In this document: piece by piece, positions 9,455 through 17,412 of the stretch
How positions within the stretch are numbered: position 1 is the first letter of the stretch
How the letters are laid out: every line of letters starts with the position of its first letter
Source of the DNA: an uncultured Anaerolineales bacterium
Lineage (GTDB): Bacteria; Chloroflexota; Anaerolineae; UBA4142
NCBI GenBank assembly: GCA_903825565.1
Contig: CAIKBD010000074.1
Coordinates: forward strand, 1 to 35,956
DNA: 35,956 bases
Direction: 5' to 3'
Translations under genes and position numbers: made by a program
Notes under the pieces: model-generated
The model's input: the letters and a program-made list of their open reading frames with translations, nothing else
Database searches by the model: none
Told to the model about the DNA's origin: nothing

Positions 9455-11257
9455 TTTCGCGCGTTTCGCGCTCCTGCCCTTTTTCGCCGGCAACGCCTCA
9501 AGCTCGTCCATCCATTCCTGGATCACGTCAAACCCGCCTTGCCAAAACGCTTTCGAGGTCATGTCCATCCCGGCTTCGGCGAGCATGTGTTGTGGACTCG
9601 TCGAGCCGCCATACGCCAGCAATTTCAAATAGCGCGGCTTGAATTGCTCACCCTCTTGGCGGAACTGTTTATACAGCGCGAGCGCAAGCAAATTGCCGAA
9701 CGAGTACGCGTAGGTGTAAAACGGCACATGATAGAAATGCGGAATGCTCACCCACTCCCATTGAAATTCCTTGCCGATGTCCACCGCGTTGCCAAACTGC
9801 GCGCGTAAATTTTCGAGATAGTGCGCGTTCAATTCCTCCACCGATTTGCCCTGCGCGATCAATTCGTGCGCCTCGCGTTCAAAGATCACAAAGAACGCCT
9901 GCCGCATCACCGTCGCGTACGTGTCGTCGAGTTTCGTCGCGAGAATATCGCGGCGCACGTCCGGGTCGCGTTCGTCCGCCAACAGCCGGTCGGTCAAGAT
10001 CATTTCGCCGAACACGGACGCGGTTTCGGCGAGCGGGAGCGCGGAGTGAAACGTGAACACGGAATGTTTTGCGGCGAGCAACGCGTGAATCGCGTGCCCG
10101 AACTCGTGCGCCATCGTCGCCACATCGCGCGCGCGCCCGGTATAGTTGAGCAGAACGTACGGCGCCATGCCCGGCAAAACGCTCGCGCAAAATGCACCGC
10201 TCGCCTTGCCCTTGCGAATTTCCGAATCCACGTGCCGCTCCTCGAACACGCGGCGCGCGTGCTGGGCGATCACCGGCGAGAACGCGGTGAAACTGTCCAG
10301 CACCATTTCGACCGCGCGTGCGTACGGATATTTTTTATCGGCGGGCGCGAGCGGCGCGTAAATGTCATAGCGGCGCAGTTTCCGCATTCCCAGCCATTGC
10401 GCTTTGCGTTTGAAATAACGCTGAAACACCGGCGCGTTCGCGCGCACCACATCGAGCAGGGCTTCGGTCGCCGCGTCGGGAATATCGTTCGCCAGGTTGC
10501 GCACGGCGAGCGGCGACGCAAATTTGCGGAGTTGCACTTGCTCGCTACGCCAGTCCTGCGCGCGGTACGCGTAAATCTGCGCGAGTTCCTTGCCGTGCGC
10601 GCCGTAGACGCGGTACAGTTCGCGGTACGCCGCGGCGCGCATCGCCGGGTTTGGATCGCGCACGGACATCATCAAGGATTCGCGATTCATTTTTTTCGCG
10701 CGCCCGTTCACCTTCAGCGTAAACTCGTACGCGTTCGTCAGCATATCGTACAGCGTCACCAAGCCGTCCATCCCGTTTACATCTTTCAGGTTGATCACTT
10801 GCTCTTCGGGTTCGGAGAGCGTGTGCGGTTTGAACAGCCGCTCGCTTTCGAGGTAATACCGCAAATCGCCGGCGTTTTGCATCAAGCGCGCCGCCGCGTC
10901 GTCGCGGAGCGTTTTCCACCACAATGAAAAGAACAGCGTGCGATTGCCCAACTCGGTCAAGAGCTGGCGCGATTGCCGCTGAAAGACGAGCGCCGCCGAT
11001 GCTTGCGTGTCTGCCGAAAACCACAGCGAGCCATACGCGCCGATGCGATGCGCGCGCGCAGTCATCTCTTCGCTCTCGCGGAGAATCGCGAGAAACTCCG
11101 CCTCGTCCATTTCGTCCGATAACGTCGCGCGGTGCGTTTCAAAATGCGCGACGCGCGCTTTGAGATCGTCCACAATTTGCTCGAACTCGGTTCCGCCCGC
11201 TGCGGGCAGAACATCGCGCAAATCCCAGCCGCTCGGCTTAAAAGTATCCTTTGCCAT
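9452..11257 (-). CDS. pepF: Oligoendopeptidase F (M3 family zinc peptidase)
   Basis: The 601-residue cytoplasmic protein matches M3B oligoendopeptidase F, which cuts short peptides. The zinc site is HEFGH (residues 384-388, within MAHEFGHAIHALL), with the third ligand probably Glu411 in LAETASVFGEM. The N-terminal M3N region and the helical closing domain (YTYAYSFGNLLALALY) are both present. Length fits the family. ATG 11257 is chosen because AGGAGG lies just upstream; the longer frame to 11341 reads through a repeat. It follows the solute-binding protein and glycosidase genes on the same strand after a repeat-bearing gap of 178 bases. The last few residues come from repeat sequence. Confidence 0.95.
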   Translation of the reverse strand: MAKDTFKPSGWDLRDVLPAAGGTEFEQIVDDLKARVAHFETHRATLSDEMDEAEFLAILRESEEMTARAHRIGAYGSLWFSADTQASAALVFQRQSRQLLTELGNRTLFFSLWWKTLRDDAAARLMQNAGDLRYYLESERLFKPHTLSEPEEQVINLKDVNGMDGLVTLYDMLTNAYEFTLKVNGRAKKMNRESLMMSVRDPNPAMRAAAYRELYRVYGAHGKELAQIYAYRAQDWRSEQVQLRKFASPLAVRNLANDIPDAATEALLDVVRANAPVFQRYFKRKAQWLGMRKLRRYDIYAPLAPADKKYPYARAVEMVLDSFTAFSPVIAQHARRVFEERHVDSEIRKGKASGAFCASVLPGMAPYVLLNYTGRARDVATMAHEFGHAIHALLAAKHSVFTFHSALPLAETASVFGEMILTDRLLADERDPDVRRDILATKLDDTYATVMRQAFFVIFEREAHELIAQGKSVEELNAHYLENLRAQFGNAVDIGKEFQWEWVSIPHFYHVPFYTYAYSFGNLLALALYKQFRQEGEQFKPRYLKLLAYGGSTSPQHMLAEAGMDMTSKAFWQGGFDVIQEWMDELEALPAKKGRSAKRAK

Positions 11258-11293
11258 TTTTCCTCCTAATTCGGACAAGCCGAAAATAAATGG

Positions 11294-11369
11294 GACGCAG
11301 ACAAGCGCAGACAAGCGCAGATAATTTTGTTTGCGAAACATCTGCGTTCATCTGCGTTCATCTGCGTCC
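11294..11369. repeat. Inverted decamer repeat upstream of pepF
   Basis: acaagcgcag stands in two exact copies (11301-11320) after a partial one. tctgcgttca stands in two exact copies and a partial third (11341-11367). The two arms are imperfect complements around an AT-rich centre. Confidence 0.85.
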
Positions 11370-11435
11370 AATTTTTTTGCTTTTTGTGCAAACATTCCAC
11401 TGGATAGGTACTATGGTTAGATCCATTCACGCATT

Positions 11436-12299
11436 TCAAAACCACTCGCGTTGCAACTGCTCCAGTCGCCCGTCGCGTTTGAACGCGTTCAGCGCCGCGT
11501 TGATGTACCCCAGCAACGTCGGCGCATCCTTGCGCACGGCGATCACGATCAACTCGTGCGTGAGCGGCGCGCCGACTGTTTGCACGTCGCCATTCGCGCG
11601 CGCAAATTCGTTGAACGCGATCAAGTCCGTCAACGTGGCGTCCACTTGGCGGAGTTGCAACGCGCGCAGCGCGTCCGCCGGCGAAGCGAACGGGTGCAGA
11701 TCGAATTTCAAACGGCGTTGCCACCGGCGCGCAAACGCATCGCCGGCCGAACCCAGTTCGACGCCGATGCGCTTGCCCATCAAATCGTAGTACGTTTTCG
11801 TCGTCGCGTCGCCGGCGCGCACGACGATGACGGGTCCGCTGTCGAAATACGCGTGCGAAAATAAAACATCCTGGGTCTTTTTCGGATCGTATGGCAAGGC
11901 GGAAATGATCGCGTCGAATTGTCCGTTTTGGAGCGCGTCGTACAACCCGTCGAACCCGGAGTAGACGTACTCGACGCGCACCGGCGTGCCGGTGGCTTGC
12001 GTCCACTCGCGTGTCAGTTCGTTTGCCAGCGCAATGTCAAAGCCGAATAATTCGCCCTGGGCATTGTCCGACTCGAACGGCGGAAACGAGGGATCGATCC
12101 CGACGCGAAACTCGCCGGTGTCGAGAATCCGCGTCCAGGTCGCGTCCGGTTTGGGCGGCGGCTTGGGCAACCAGGTGGCGAGTGCGTACCCGAAAAATGC
12201 GACGCCCGCGAGAACGGCAAGCGGCAAAGAGCCGATGCGCCACGGCGTAAAGCGCGAAATGTAAAGCGTGAACCGGGATCGTCTAGTGCGACGTGGCAT
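11436..12299 (-). CDS. Membrane-anchored solute-binding protein of the amino-acid ABC type
   Basis: The 287-residue protein has a basic N terminus, one hydrophobic segment (about residues 22-42), then a family 3 extracellular solute-binding fold: GEFRVGIDPSFPPFE, GELFGFDIALANELT, FDAIISALPYDPKKT, GKRIGVELGSAGD and ATLTDLIAFNEF. It would bind a small polar ligand outside the membrane. No permease or ATPase gene is nearby, so it may serve a distant transporter or act as a sensor. ATG 12299 overlaps the upstream glycosidase gene by 17 bases, which points to coupled translation. Residues around RFTLYISRFTPW are read from a short-period repeat (12245-12272), so the N terminus is probably recent or variable. 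Confidence 0.88.
   Translation of the reverse strand: MPRRTRRSRFTLYISRFTPWRIGSLPLAVLAGVAFFGYALATWLPKPPPKPDATWTRILDTGEFRVGIDPSFPPFESDNAQGELFGFDIALANELTREWTQATGTPVRVEYVYSGFDGLYDALQNGQFDAIISALPYDPKKTQDVLFSHAYFDSGPVIVVRAGDATTKTYYDLMGKRIGVELGSAGDAFARRWQRRLKFDLHPFASPADALRALQLRQVDATLTDLIAFNEFARANGDVQTVGAPLTHELIVIAVRKDAPTLLGYINAALNAFKRDGRLEQLQREWF
12245..12272. repeat. gcgtaaa-type repeat inside the solute-binding protein gene
   Basis: The stretch gcgtaaagcgcgaaatgtaaagcgtg carries the same kind of unit as the hairpin repeat at 31182-31238. Here it lies inside a coding frame, just before the signal-anchor segment. Confidence 0.6.
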
Positions 12300-13434
12300 A
12301 TTTTTGCACTTCGTAATAAATCGGCTTGGGATCGAAATCGGGCGTGACGAACGCGAAATAGTCGAGATACGTTTGCGAGGCGAACGGGTAACGGAACGCC
12401 CACAGCGCGCACGCGTCGAGCCAATCCCAGGTCTGCGCGATTTCGTACGCGCGCACGGTGTAGGCGACGCGTTGCGCCGGCGTTACGGCTTTGGTCCAGC
12501 GCGGGTGATCGTTCCAGCCGCCTTCGGTGATCAGCGCGCGCTTGGCGGCGTCGCCGTTGCGGATCATGATCTCGCGCAGAATTTCGGTGCGGCGAAAATT
12601 GATGCGATTGCGCGCGGGCGCTTCGTCCGCCGCGCTCGTCCAACCGTACGCGTGAATTGCCAACGCGTCGAAATACTCTTTTGCGCCGGCGTCGTACAGC
12701 GCTTGCAGGTAATCGAGATCGTTCATTGCGTCGGCGGTGCCGGGCGGGGCGAGCGTGGGCGCGAGCGCGCCGGCGAGAATCTGCGCGGATGGGTTCGCGT
12801 CTTTCGCGCGCGGGTACACGGCTTGCAACATGCGCGCATAACCGCCCGGATCGATCCCGCGATAGCCCCACTCGAAATTGAGATTCGGCTCGTTCCAGAT
12901 AATGATCTGCTCGACGCGCCCGGCGAAATGGCGCGCAAACTCGGCGACGAACAACGCGAACTGGGGATAGTACGCTTCGTCGAGATAACCGGGCGCGGAT
13001 TTTTTCGGGCGCGCCCAAGCGGGCACGAAACCCAACCGCGCGATCACCGTCAGCCCTTGCCGGCGCGCGTGATCAACCACAAGGTCGGCGTGCCCCCAGT
13101 CATACTCGCCTTCGTTCGGCTCTAAATATTCCCAGGGAAAATATTCGACGATCCACGGCGCGCCCATCTCGCGCACGAGTTCCAGCGTTTTCTTGATCTT
13201 CCACTCTTCGACTTCGTCGGTGAGGCGTGTGTGTACGCCGAGTTTGGGATTCGTCGTTTGCACCTGATGTTGTTCGCCCAACGTCACCAACACCGGCGGC
13301 GGCGTAGCCAGGGCGTAGAGCAATGCGCCCAAGAGCGCCGCGCGCGCGGCGAGCCAGCCATAGCTCGCAACGCGCCTTTGGGCGCGTTGCCGCGCCCATT
13401 GACAAACTACGCCTATCCGGTTTAGAATACCCAC
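12283..13434 (-). CDS. Membrane-anchored TIM-barrel glycoside hydrolase
   Basis: The protein has up to 383 residues. One N-terminal hydrophobic segment (about 27-50) is followed by a TIM barrel of the clan A glycosidase type. The acid/base Glu182 (IIWNEPNLNFEWG) and the nucleophile Glu304 (ALITEGGWNDHP) are both present, so the enzyme should be active outside the membrane on a glycan. The family (GH5/GH39-like) and substrate cannot be fixed from sequence. GTG 13434 is the longest start, with AAGGTG about 9 bases upstream; a later start is possible because a plus-strand promoter lies in the first codons. The solute-binding gene overlaps its end. A related but degenerate domain occurs in the gene at 22068. 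Confidence 0.85.
   Translation of the reverse strand: MGILNRIGVVCQWARQRAQRRVASYGWLAARAALLGALLYALATPPPVLVTLGEQHQVQTTNPKLGVHTRLTDEVEEWKIKKTLELVREMGAPWIVEYFPWEYLEPNEGEYDWGHADLVVDHARRQGLTVIARLGFVPAWARPKKSAPGYLDEAYYPQFALFVAEFARHFAGRVEQIIIWNEPNLNFEWGYRGIDPGGYARMLQAVYPRAKDANPSAQILAGALAPTLAPPGTADAMNDLDYLQALYDAGAKEYFDALAIHAYGWTSAADEAPARNRINFRRTEILREIMIRNGDAAKRALITEGGWNDHPRWTKAVTPAQRVAYTVRAYEIAQTWDWLDACALWAFRYPFASQTYLDYFAFVTPDFDPKPIYYEVQKYATSH
13399..13428 (+). promoter_or_regulatory. Promoter of the NYN-domain gene
   Basis: TTGACA (13399-13404) and TAGAAT (13423-13428) are spaced by 18 bases. They lie inside the first codons of the divergent glycosidase gene as called. The predicted leader to the ATG at 13505 is about 70 bases. 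Confidence 0.65.
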
Positions 13435-13504
13435 CGTGCTAGCACCTTAGCAATAGAATGACCAGATCGTCTGCGCGCTTCGCTGTCACTTTAAGGAGGT
13501 GTGA

Positions 13505-14359
13505 ATGTTGGAAAATGGCGAAGTCGCGTTATTCATTGATTTTGAGAACGTGCGCTATGGCTTGAAAAATAACTTTGGTCGCGAACCCGATCCGCAGATG
13601 TTGATGGCGCGCGCGCGCAAGTATGGTCCGGTGGCGCTCGCCTTGGCGTATGCGGATTTTACGGAACACCCGGATTTCTTTCGGCGCAAACTCGAAGTCG
13701 CCGGCATTACGCCGCGCGACATTGCGCGCCGCAGTCCCGATGTCGCGCACAAGTCGTCGTCCGATATGGCGATGTTGATGGACATTATTGATTGCTTGCT
13801 CGACCGACCCACCGTCAACACGCTGATCATGATGACCGGCGACAGCGACTTCATTCGTGTGGTTGCGCGCGCGCGGCATCGCTTTAACAAACGCGTGATC
13901 ATCGCCGGCGTGCCTGGCAGTGTGTCGAATGATCTCATCGCCGCCGCCGATGCGGCGGACCCGCTCGTCGAACCTGAGTGGACGGCGGGGGTGGCAACGT
14001 CCGAAAACTTGCTCGCGCCGGTTTCTAGCTCGTCTTTGCCCCAGGAAGACCCGAATGCCGATCCGTCCGACTTGTCGGCAGTTGAGCGCCACTTGATCAA
14101 ATTGATTGACCATCTCAATCGTACCCGCCCGTACTTGACGTTTCTGTTCGTCAAAACGCACGCACTTTCCCCGACCAGTCAAGTCAATCTTACGCCAATG
14201 CAGGTGGATTTGATTCTTACCAAATTCAAGGAACGTGGCTTTTTACGCGATGAAGTTCGTGAACAGGATGGTAGAACTCTGCGTTTTCTCTATTTTATGC
14301 GCGAGCATCCGATTGTGCAAAAAGCGTTGTCGGATGTGAATGGTGTAGCGCGAGCATAG
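13505..14359 (+). CDS. NYN-domain (PIN-like) ribonuclease candidate
   Basis: The 284-residue protein has an N-terminal NYN domain (LabA/DUF88-like, about 7-155). The acidic metal-site residues are in place: Asp12 (ALFIDFENVRYG), Asp87 (SSSDMAMLMDI), and Asp113 and Asp115 (TGDSDFIRV). After an acidic, Ser-rich linker (165-190) comes a C-terminal helical domain (190-284; LTPMQVDLILTKFKERGFL) that resembles a winged-helix module. It would be a metal-dependent RNase, probably acting on RNA in the cytoplasm. A very strong Shine-Dalgarno site (AAGGAGGTG) precedes ATG 13505. It is a single-gene unit with its own promoter and terminator. Its RNA target is unknown. Confidence 0.88.
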   Translation: MLENGEVALFIDFENVRYGLKNNFGREPDPQMLMARARKYGPVALALAYADFTEHPDFFRRKLEVAGITPRDIARRSPDVAHKSSSDMAMLMDIIDCLLDRPTVNTLIMMTGDSDFIRVVARARHRFNKRVIIAGVPGSVSNDLIAAADAADPLVEPEWTAGVATSENLLAPVSSSSLPQEDPNADPSDLSAVERHLIKLIDHLNRTRPYLTFLFVKTHALSPTSQVNLTPMQVDLILTKFKERGFLRDEVREQDGRTLRFLYFMREHPIVQKALSDVNGVARA

Positions 14360-14391
14360 CACAAGAATGTGCGCGCGGCGATCTGTAGGCA

Positions 14392-14428
14392 AACAAGGGA
14401 GACCCAGCGGTCTCCCTTGTTGTTTTTT
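14392..14428 (+). terminator. Intrinsic terminator of the NYN-domain gene
   Basis: A perfect 13-bp stem (14392-14404 with 14409-14421) with loop CAGC is followed by GTTTTTT. It overlaps the stop codon of the convergent minus-strand gene. Confidence 0.93.
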
Positions 14429-14768
14429 ACTTGCCGCGGGCGTTGTTCTGCGCCCACGCTTGCGCTTGGCGCGCCAGCGTCGTGCCGATGGTGATCAATT
14501 GCACGAGCTCGTTTACGCTCAAACCACCGGGAATGCGCAAGCCCGCTGAGGGTATTGCCGGCGCGGGCGTGCTAACCGGCGCGCGTTCGGCTTCGGCGGC
14601 GACGCGTGGCGCAGGCGCTCGGCGCGCAATCAACGCCGCGAGCAATGCGCCGGCGATGCCACCCGCCAACGCGCCTAACAGTGCCGGGTACGCTTCGCTC
14701 TTACGAATTTTCTGGAAGGTCTGATTCGCTTGGAGCATTAGGGCTTGAGGGTCGAATTGTTGTTCCAT
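14427..14768 (-). CDS. Small single-span membrane protein, function unknown
   Basis: The 113-residue protein has a charged N-terminal helix (MEQQFDPQALMLQANQTF), one glycine-zipper membrane segment (LLGALAGGIAGALLAALIA, about 30-48), a Pro/Ala-rich linker, and a C-terminal helix (VNELVQLITIGTTLARQ). I do not recognise a family. Its start overlaps the previous gene by 68 bases, so the two are probably translated together. It is the last gene of the NACHT transcript. Confidence 0.65.
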   Translation of the reverse strand: MEQQFDPQALMLQANQTFQKIRKSEAYPALLGALAGGIAGALLAALIARRAPAPRVAAEAERAPVSTPAPAIPSAGLRIPGGLSVNELVQLITIGTTLARQAQAWAQNNARGK

Positions 14769-15072
14769 CGCTACCTTTCGTTTCGCTCAATGCCACGACC
14801 ACGCGTTGCGTCGTGACATGGACGCGCGTGCCGGCGCTGTGCAGAGTAATCGGCACGGCGGCGATTTGATCCGCGACGCGCGCTGTGCCTTGTTCGATTC
14901 GCAACGCCCACATTTGGGCGTTGCGCAACGGCAACTTGAGCCAGCGGTTAAATTTTCGCAAATAGAGTTGCGCGCCATAGAGGAGCGCGCCCGGCACGGC
15001 GACGAAAATCATCGTGAGCAGGATGAGCCACACCAGCGAAAGATCGCGCCACGGCGCGAGAGGATTGTCCAT
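14701..15072 (-). CDS. Small membrane protein, function unknown
   Basis: The protein has about 123 residues. One membrane segment near the N terminus (LVWLILLTMIFVAVPGALLYG) is followed by a basic amphipathic stretch and a polar tail. ATG 15072 is preferred because AAAGGG lies just upstream; a TTG at 15117 would overlap the NACHT gene stop. It is the second gene after the NACHT promoter. No family is recognised. Confidence 0.65.
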   Translation of the reverse strand: MDNPLAPWRDLSLVWLILLTMIFVAVPGALLYGAQLYLRKFNRWLKLPLRNAQMWALRIEQGTARVADQIAAVPITLHSAGTRVHVTTQRVVVALSETKGSDGTTIRPSSPNAPSESDLPENS

Positions 15073-15113
15073 GTGCCCTTTCCGTTTGGCGATTGATGCG
15101 TGCCAACCGCCAA

Positions 15114-16802
15114 TCAATGTGTGCCGTTGAGCACGGCGAGCACGTCCGCCGCCGCTTGGCGCACCGCGGCATCTTCGGCGCGCAACAAGCCGGTCAGCGG
15201 CGCGCTCAGCAACGGGCTGGGCAACCGCTTCAGGGCTTCGGCGGCGACGGCGCGCACCGGCGGCTCGCCGATCTGCAAATCTACGACGAGCGCGGGCAAC
15301 GCCTTGTCCGAAGCGATCATGCCGAGCGCGCGCGCCGCGGCGACGCGCATCCGCGTATCTACTGCGCCGCCGCGCGGATCGCCGCGCAACGCTACGAGCA
15401 ACGGTTCGATTACGCGATCCGTGCGCGCGTTGCCCAATGCCGCGACAACCTGATCGCGCACGTCGGGATTCAGATCGCGCAACTGCGGCAACAGGTATTC
15501 GATGCCGCGATCCAATTGCAGGGCGCCCAAAATGTGAGCGGCGCGCATGCGCACGGCGGGGTCTTGCATTTTTAACTGGGCGGCAAAGCCATCCACCGCG
15601 CTGTCACTTTGCATTTGCGCGAGTGCGGCAATGGCGTTCGCGTCGCCTGCCCAAGCGAGCGCCACCAATTTCCGGGTAATCGTTTCGCGCCATTCGGCGT
15701 GTGCCTCGCGTGCGTGCGCGACGACCAAGCCGGCAAAACTGGGATCGCCGCGCGTCAGCAATTCGGTCACGAGTGGTTCGGCGTCGCCCAAGCCGGCGTA
15801 GAAAAGGATCGTCTCGCGCCACGCCGGATCGTCCAGGTGATCGCGCCAGAGCGGGGTGTTGGCGGCGCGGAGCGCGCGCGCGGCAAAGTACGCTTGCCAC
15901 AATTCGTGCACGAAATCGGCGGTGCGATTTTTGCCCGCGCGCAAAAAGCCGCGGCCGCGCGCCAGGTACTCGTTCGAGGCGACGCCGCCTTGTTGCAACG
16001 CCAGTGCGATGGTCTCTAAAACTTTTGCCGTCTCGTCGTTATCGCCCAGGATACCTTGCGCGTACTGTTCGAACAATTGCGTGCGGTCGGTCGGCAATGC
16101 TTGATCGGAGCGCCAAATGTGCGCGAGCAAGCCAAAGGTCATCGGGTTGGCAGTCAGCGTGCGCGGCACGTTGTTCGCACGGAGCGCGGCAAGGAAGGTT
16201 GCGGCGTGCGGCGTGTTCAAGTTGCGCGCGAACAATTCCAGATCGCCGTCGCGGAAACCGGGGAGCGCGAATTCGTCAAAACCGGGTAACGCCGTTTGGG
16301 CGGTGGCGATGATGTGCGCGTCTTTGTATTCGCGCAGGATCGCCTGCAAATGTTCTGGCGCAAGCCCATCGGCGTCGTCAATCAACACGCGCGCGCGTCC
16401 GCCGCTAAACACATCGGCGAAAAAAATGCGCGGGCATTGCGCGGCGAGATCATCCCGAAGATTCAACCCGCGCGGGAGATCGGTGATGCGCGGCAGAGTT
16501 TGTAGCTCGCGCGCGGAAAAGTACAGGGGGAGCGCGGTGCGCGGCGTCACACGCACTTGGCGCGCGTAGGTGATCGCCAGCGCAGTGAGCAGAGTGGTTT
16601 TGCCCGTGCCGGCCGCGCCGGTCACGACGAGGCGTGCGCTCGCGGCAAGTGCGGCACGCATCCCGCGCGGTTCCACCCATTCGGTTTCGACGGGAATGCG
16701 CGCGCCGGGATACGAGAGATAGCGAAAGCGATTGAGCAAGTGCTCGGCGTACTGAGTCTCAAAGCGAATGGATGAATCGAGCAGGCGAGTGAGCGGGTTC
16801 AT
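15114..16802 (-). CDS. NACHT/STAND-type ATPase with C-terminal HEAT repeats
   Basis: The 562-residue protein has a P-loop at residues 62-69 (VVTGAAGTGKTTLL), a Walker B-like ARVLIDDADGL (about 137-147), a helical arm region (LTANPMTFGLLAHIW), and alpha-helical HEAT-like repeats from about 395 to the end (VDGFAAQLKMQDPAVRMRAA, then LLPQLRDLNPDVRDQVVAAL and two more). This is the layout of NACHT-type STAND ATPases, which sense a ligand with the repeats and respond through oligomerisation. No effector domain is visible at the N terminus. Some relatives act in phage defence, others in signalling. It has its own promoter and AAGGAAG before ATG 16802. Two small membrane proteins follow and could be partners. 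Confidence 0.85.
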   Translation of the reverse strand: MNPLTRLLDSSIRFETQYAEHLLNRFRYLSYPGARIPVETEWVEPRGMRAALAASARLVVTGAAGTGKTTLLTALAITYARQVRVTPRTALPLYFSARELQTLPRITDLPRGLNLRDDLAAQCPRIFFADVFSGGRARVLIDDADGLAPEHLQAILREYKDAHIIATAQTALPGFDEFALPGFRDGDLELFARNLNTPHAATFLAALRANNVPRTLTANPMTFGLLAHIWRSDQALPTDRTQLFEQYAQGILGDNDETAKVLETIALALQQGGVASNEYLARGRGFLRAGKNRTADFVHELWQAYFAARALRAANTPLWRDHLDDPAWRETILFYAGLGDAEPLVTELLTRGDPSFAGLVVAHAREAHAEWRETITRKLVALAWAGDANAIAALAQMQSDSAVDGFAAQLKMQDPAVRMRAAHILGALQLDRGIEYLLPQLRDLNPDVRDQVVAALGNARTDRVIEPLLVALRGDPRGGAVDTRMRVAAARALGMIASDKALPALVVDLQIGEPPVRAVAAEALKRLPSPLLSAPLTGLLRAEDAAVRQAAADVLAVLNGTH

Positions 16803-16820
16803 GGTCTTCCTTTCACGCGG

Positions 16821-16849
16821 ATTTTAGCACGAGAAGGGAGACAAGTCAA
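16821..16849 (-). promoter_or_regulatory. Promoter of the NACHT gene
   Basis: TTGACT (16849-16844) and TAAAAT (16826-16821) on the minus strand are spaced by exactly 17 bases. The leader is short and includes the Shine-Dalgarno site, so the gene can be expressed apart from mreBCD. Confidence 0.75.
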
Positions 16850-16870
16850 AGAGTTGAACGGTGCGCCCGA

Positions 16871-17368
16871 TCACACATCGAGTTGCGGGCGCAAGCGCCG
16901 GTGGAGCCATTGTAGGGGGAGGTAGGCAAAGGGCAGCGCCACGGTATTGAGCAATGCGGTGAGCAAGGTCACGCGCATCAAGTAGGCGTTCCACGCGATT
17001 TGCCAACCGAAGAGGGACAAGCAACCCAGGATCAGGACGTGATCGAATAACGTTGCCAGAAGCATGGCGAGCGGCGGCGCGATCAAATTGCCGCGAAAAA
17101 AAGTCGCCTGCCCAAAACCGATCCCCAAACCGATCAGGGTGAGCGTGAGGGTGTGGATGCCGAACGGCAAGCCGGATGCCACGTCGAGCAACATGCCGGC
17201 GATAAAGCCCCAGTGCGCGGCTTCGCCGAATGGCGCGAACATGCCCCAGGTCACGACCACGATCAGCGGCAGATCGATTCGCAGACCCAGGATTGGCGTC
17301 GGCGGCAAGAGGGTGATCTGCACGAGGACGACGACGACCAGAATGGGAATGAGCAACCAGAGTGTCAT
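16871..17368 (-). CDS. mreD: Rod shape-determining protein MreD
   Basis: The 165-residue, very hydrophobic protein has about five membrane segments (LLIPILVVVVLVQITLL at the start) and the WGFIAGMLLDVASGLPFG stretch typical of MreD. It is part of the elongasome that guides lateral wall growth. The gene follows mreC after 44 bases and completes the mreBCD order. Confidence 0.9.
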   Translation of the reverse strand: MTLWLLIPILVVVVLVQITLLPPTPILGLRIDLPLIVVVTWGMFAPFGEAAHWGFIAGMLLDVASGLPFGIHTLTLTLIGLGIGFGQATFFRGNLIAPPLAMLLATLFDHVLILGCLSLFGWQIAWNAYLMRVTLLTALLNTVALPFAYLPLQWLHRRLRPQLDV

Positions 17369-17412
17369 TTGTCTTCCAGCGGCGCGGATAGATAAAGTGG
17401 CTGATCGGATTT

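Noticed and set aside
9821-10927. A 368-codon open frame on the plus strand opposite pepF
   Set aside because: Its composition is that of an antisense shadow (His/Arg/Val rich), and pepF has all family motifs.
11257-11341. Longer N terminus for PepF
   Set aside because: The extra residues are read from the decamer repeat, and a strong Shine-Dalgarno site fits the later ATG at 11257.
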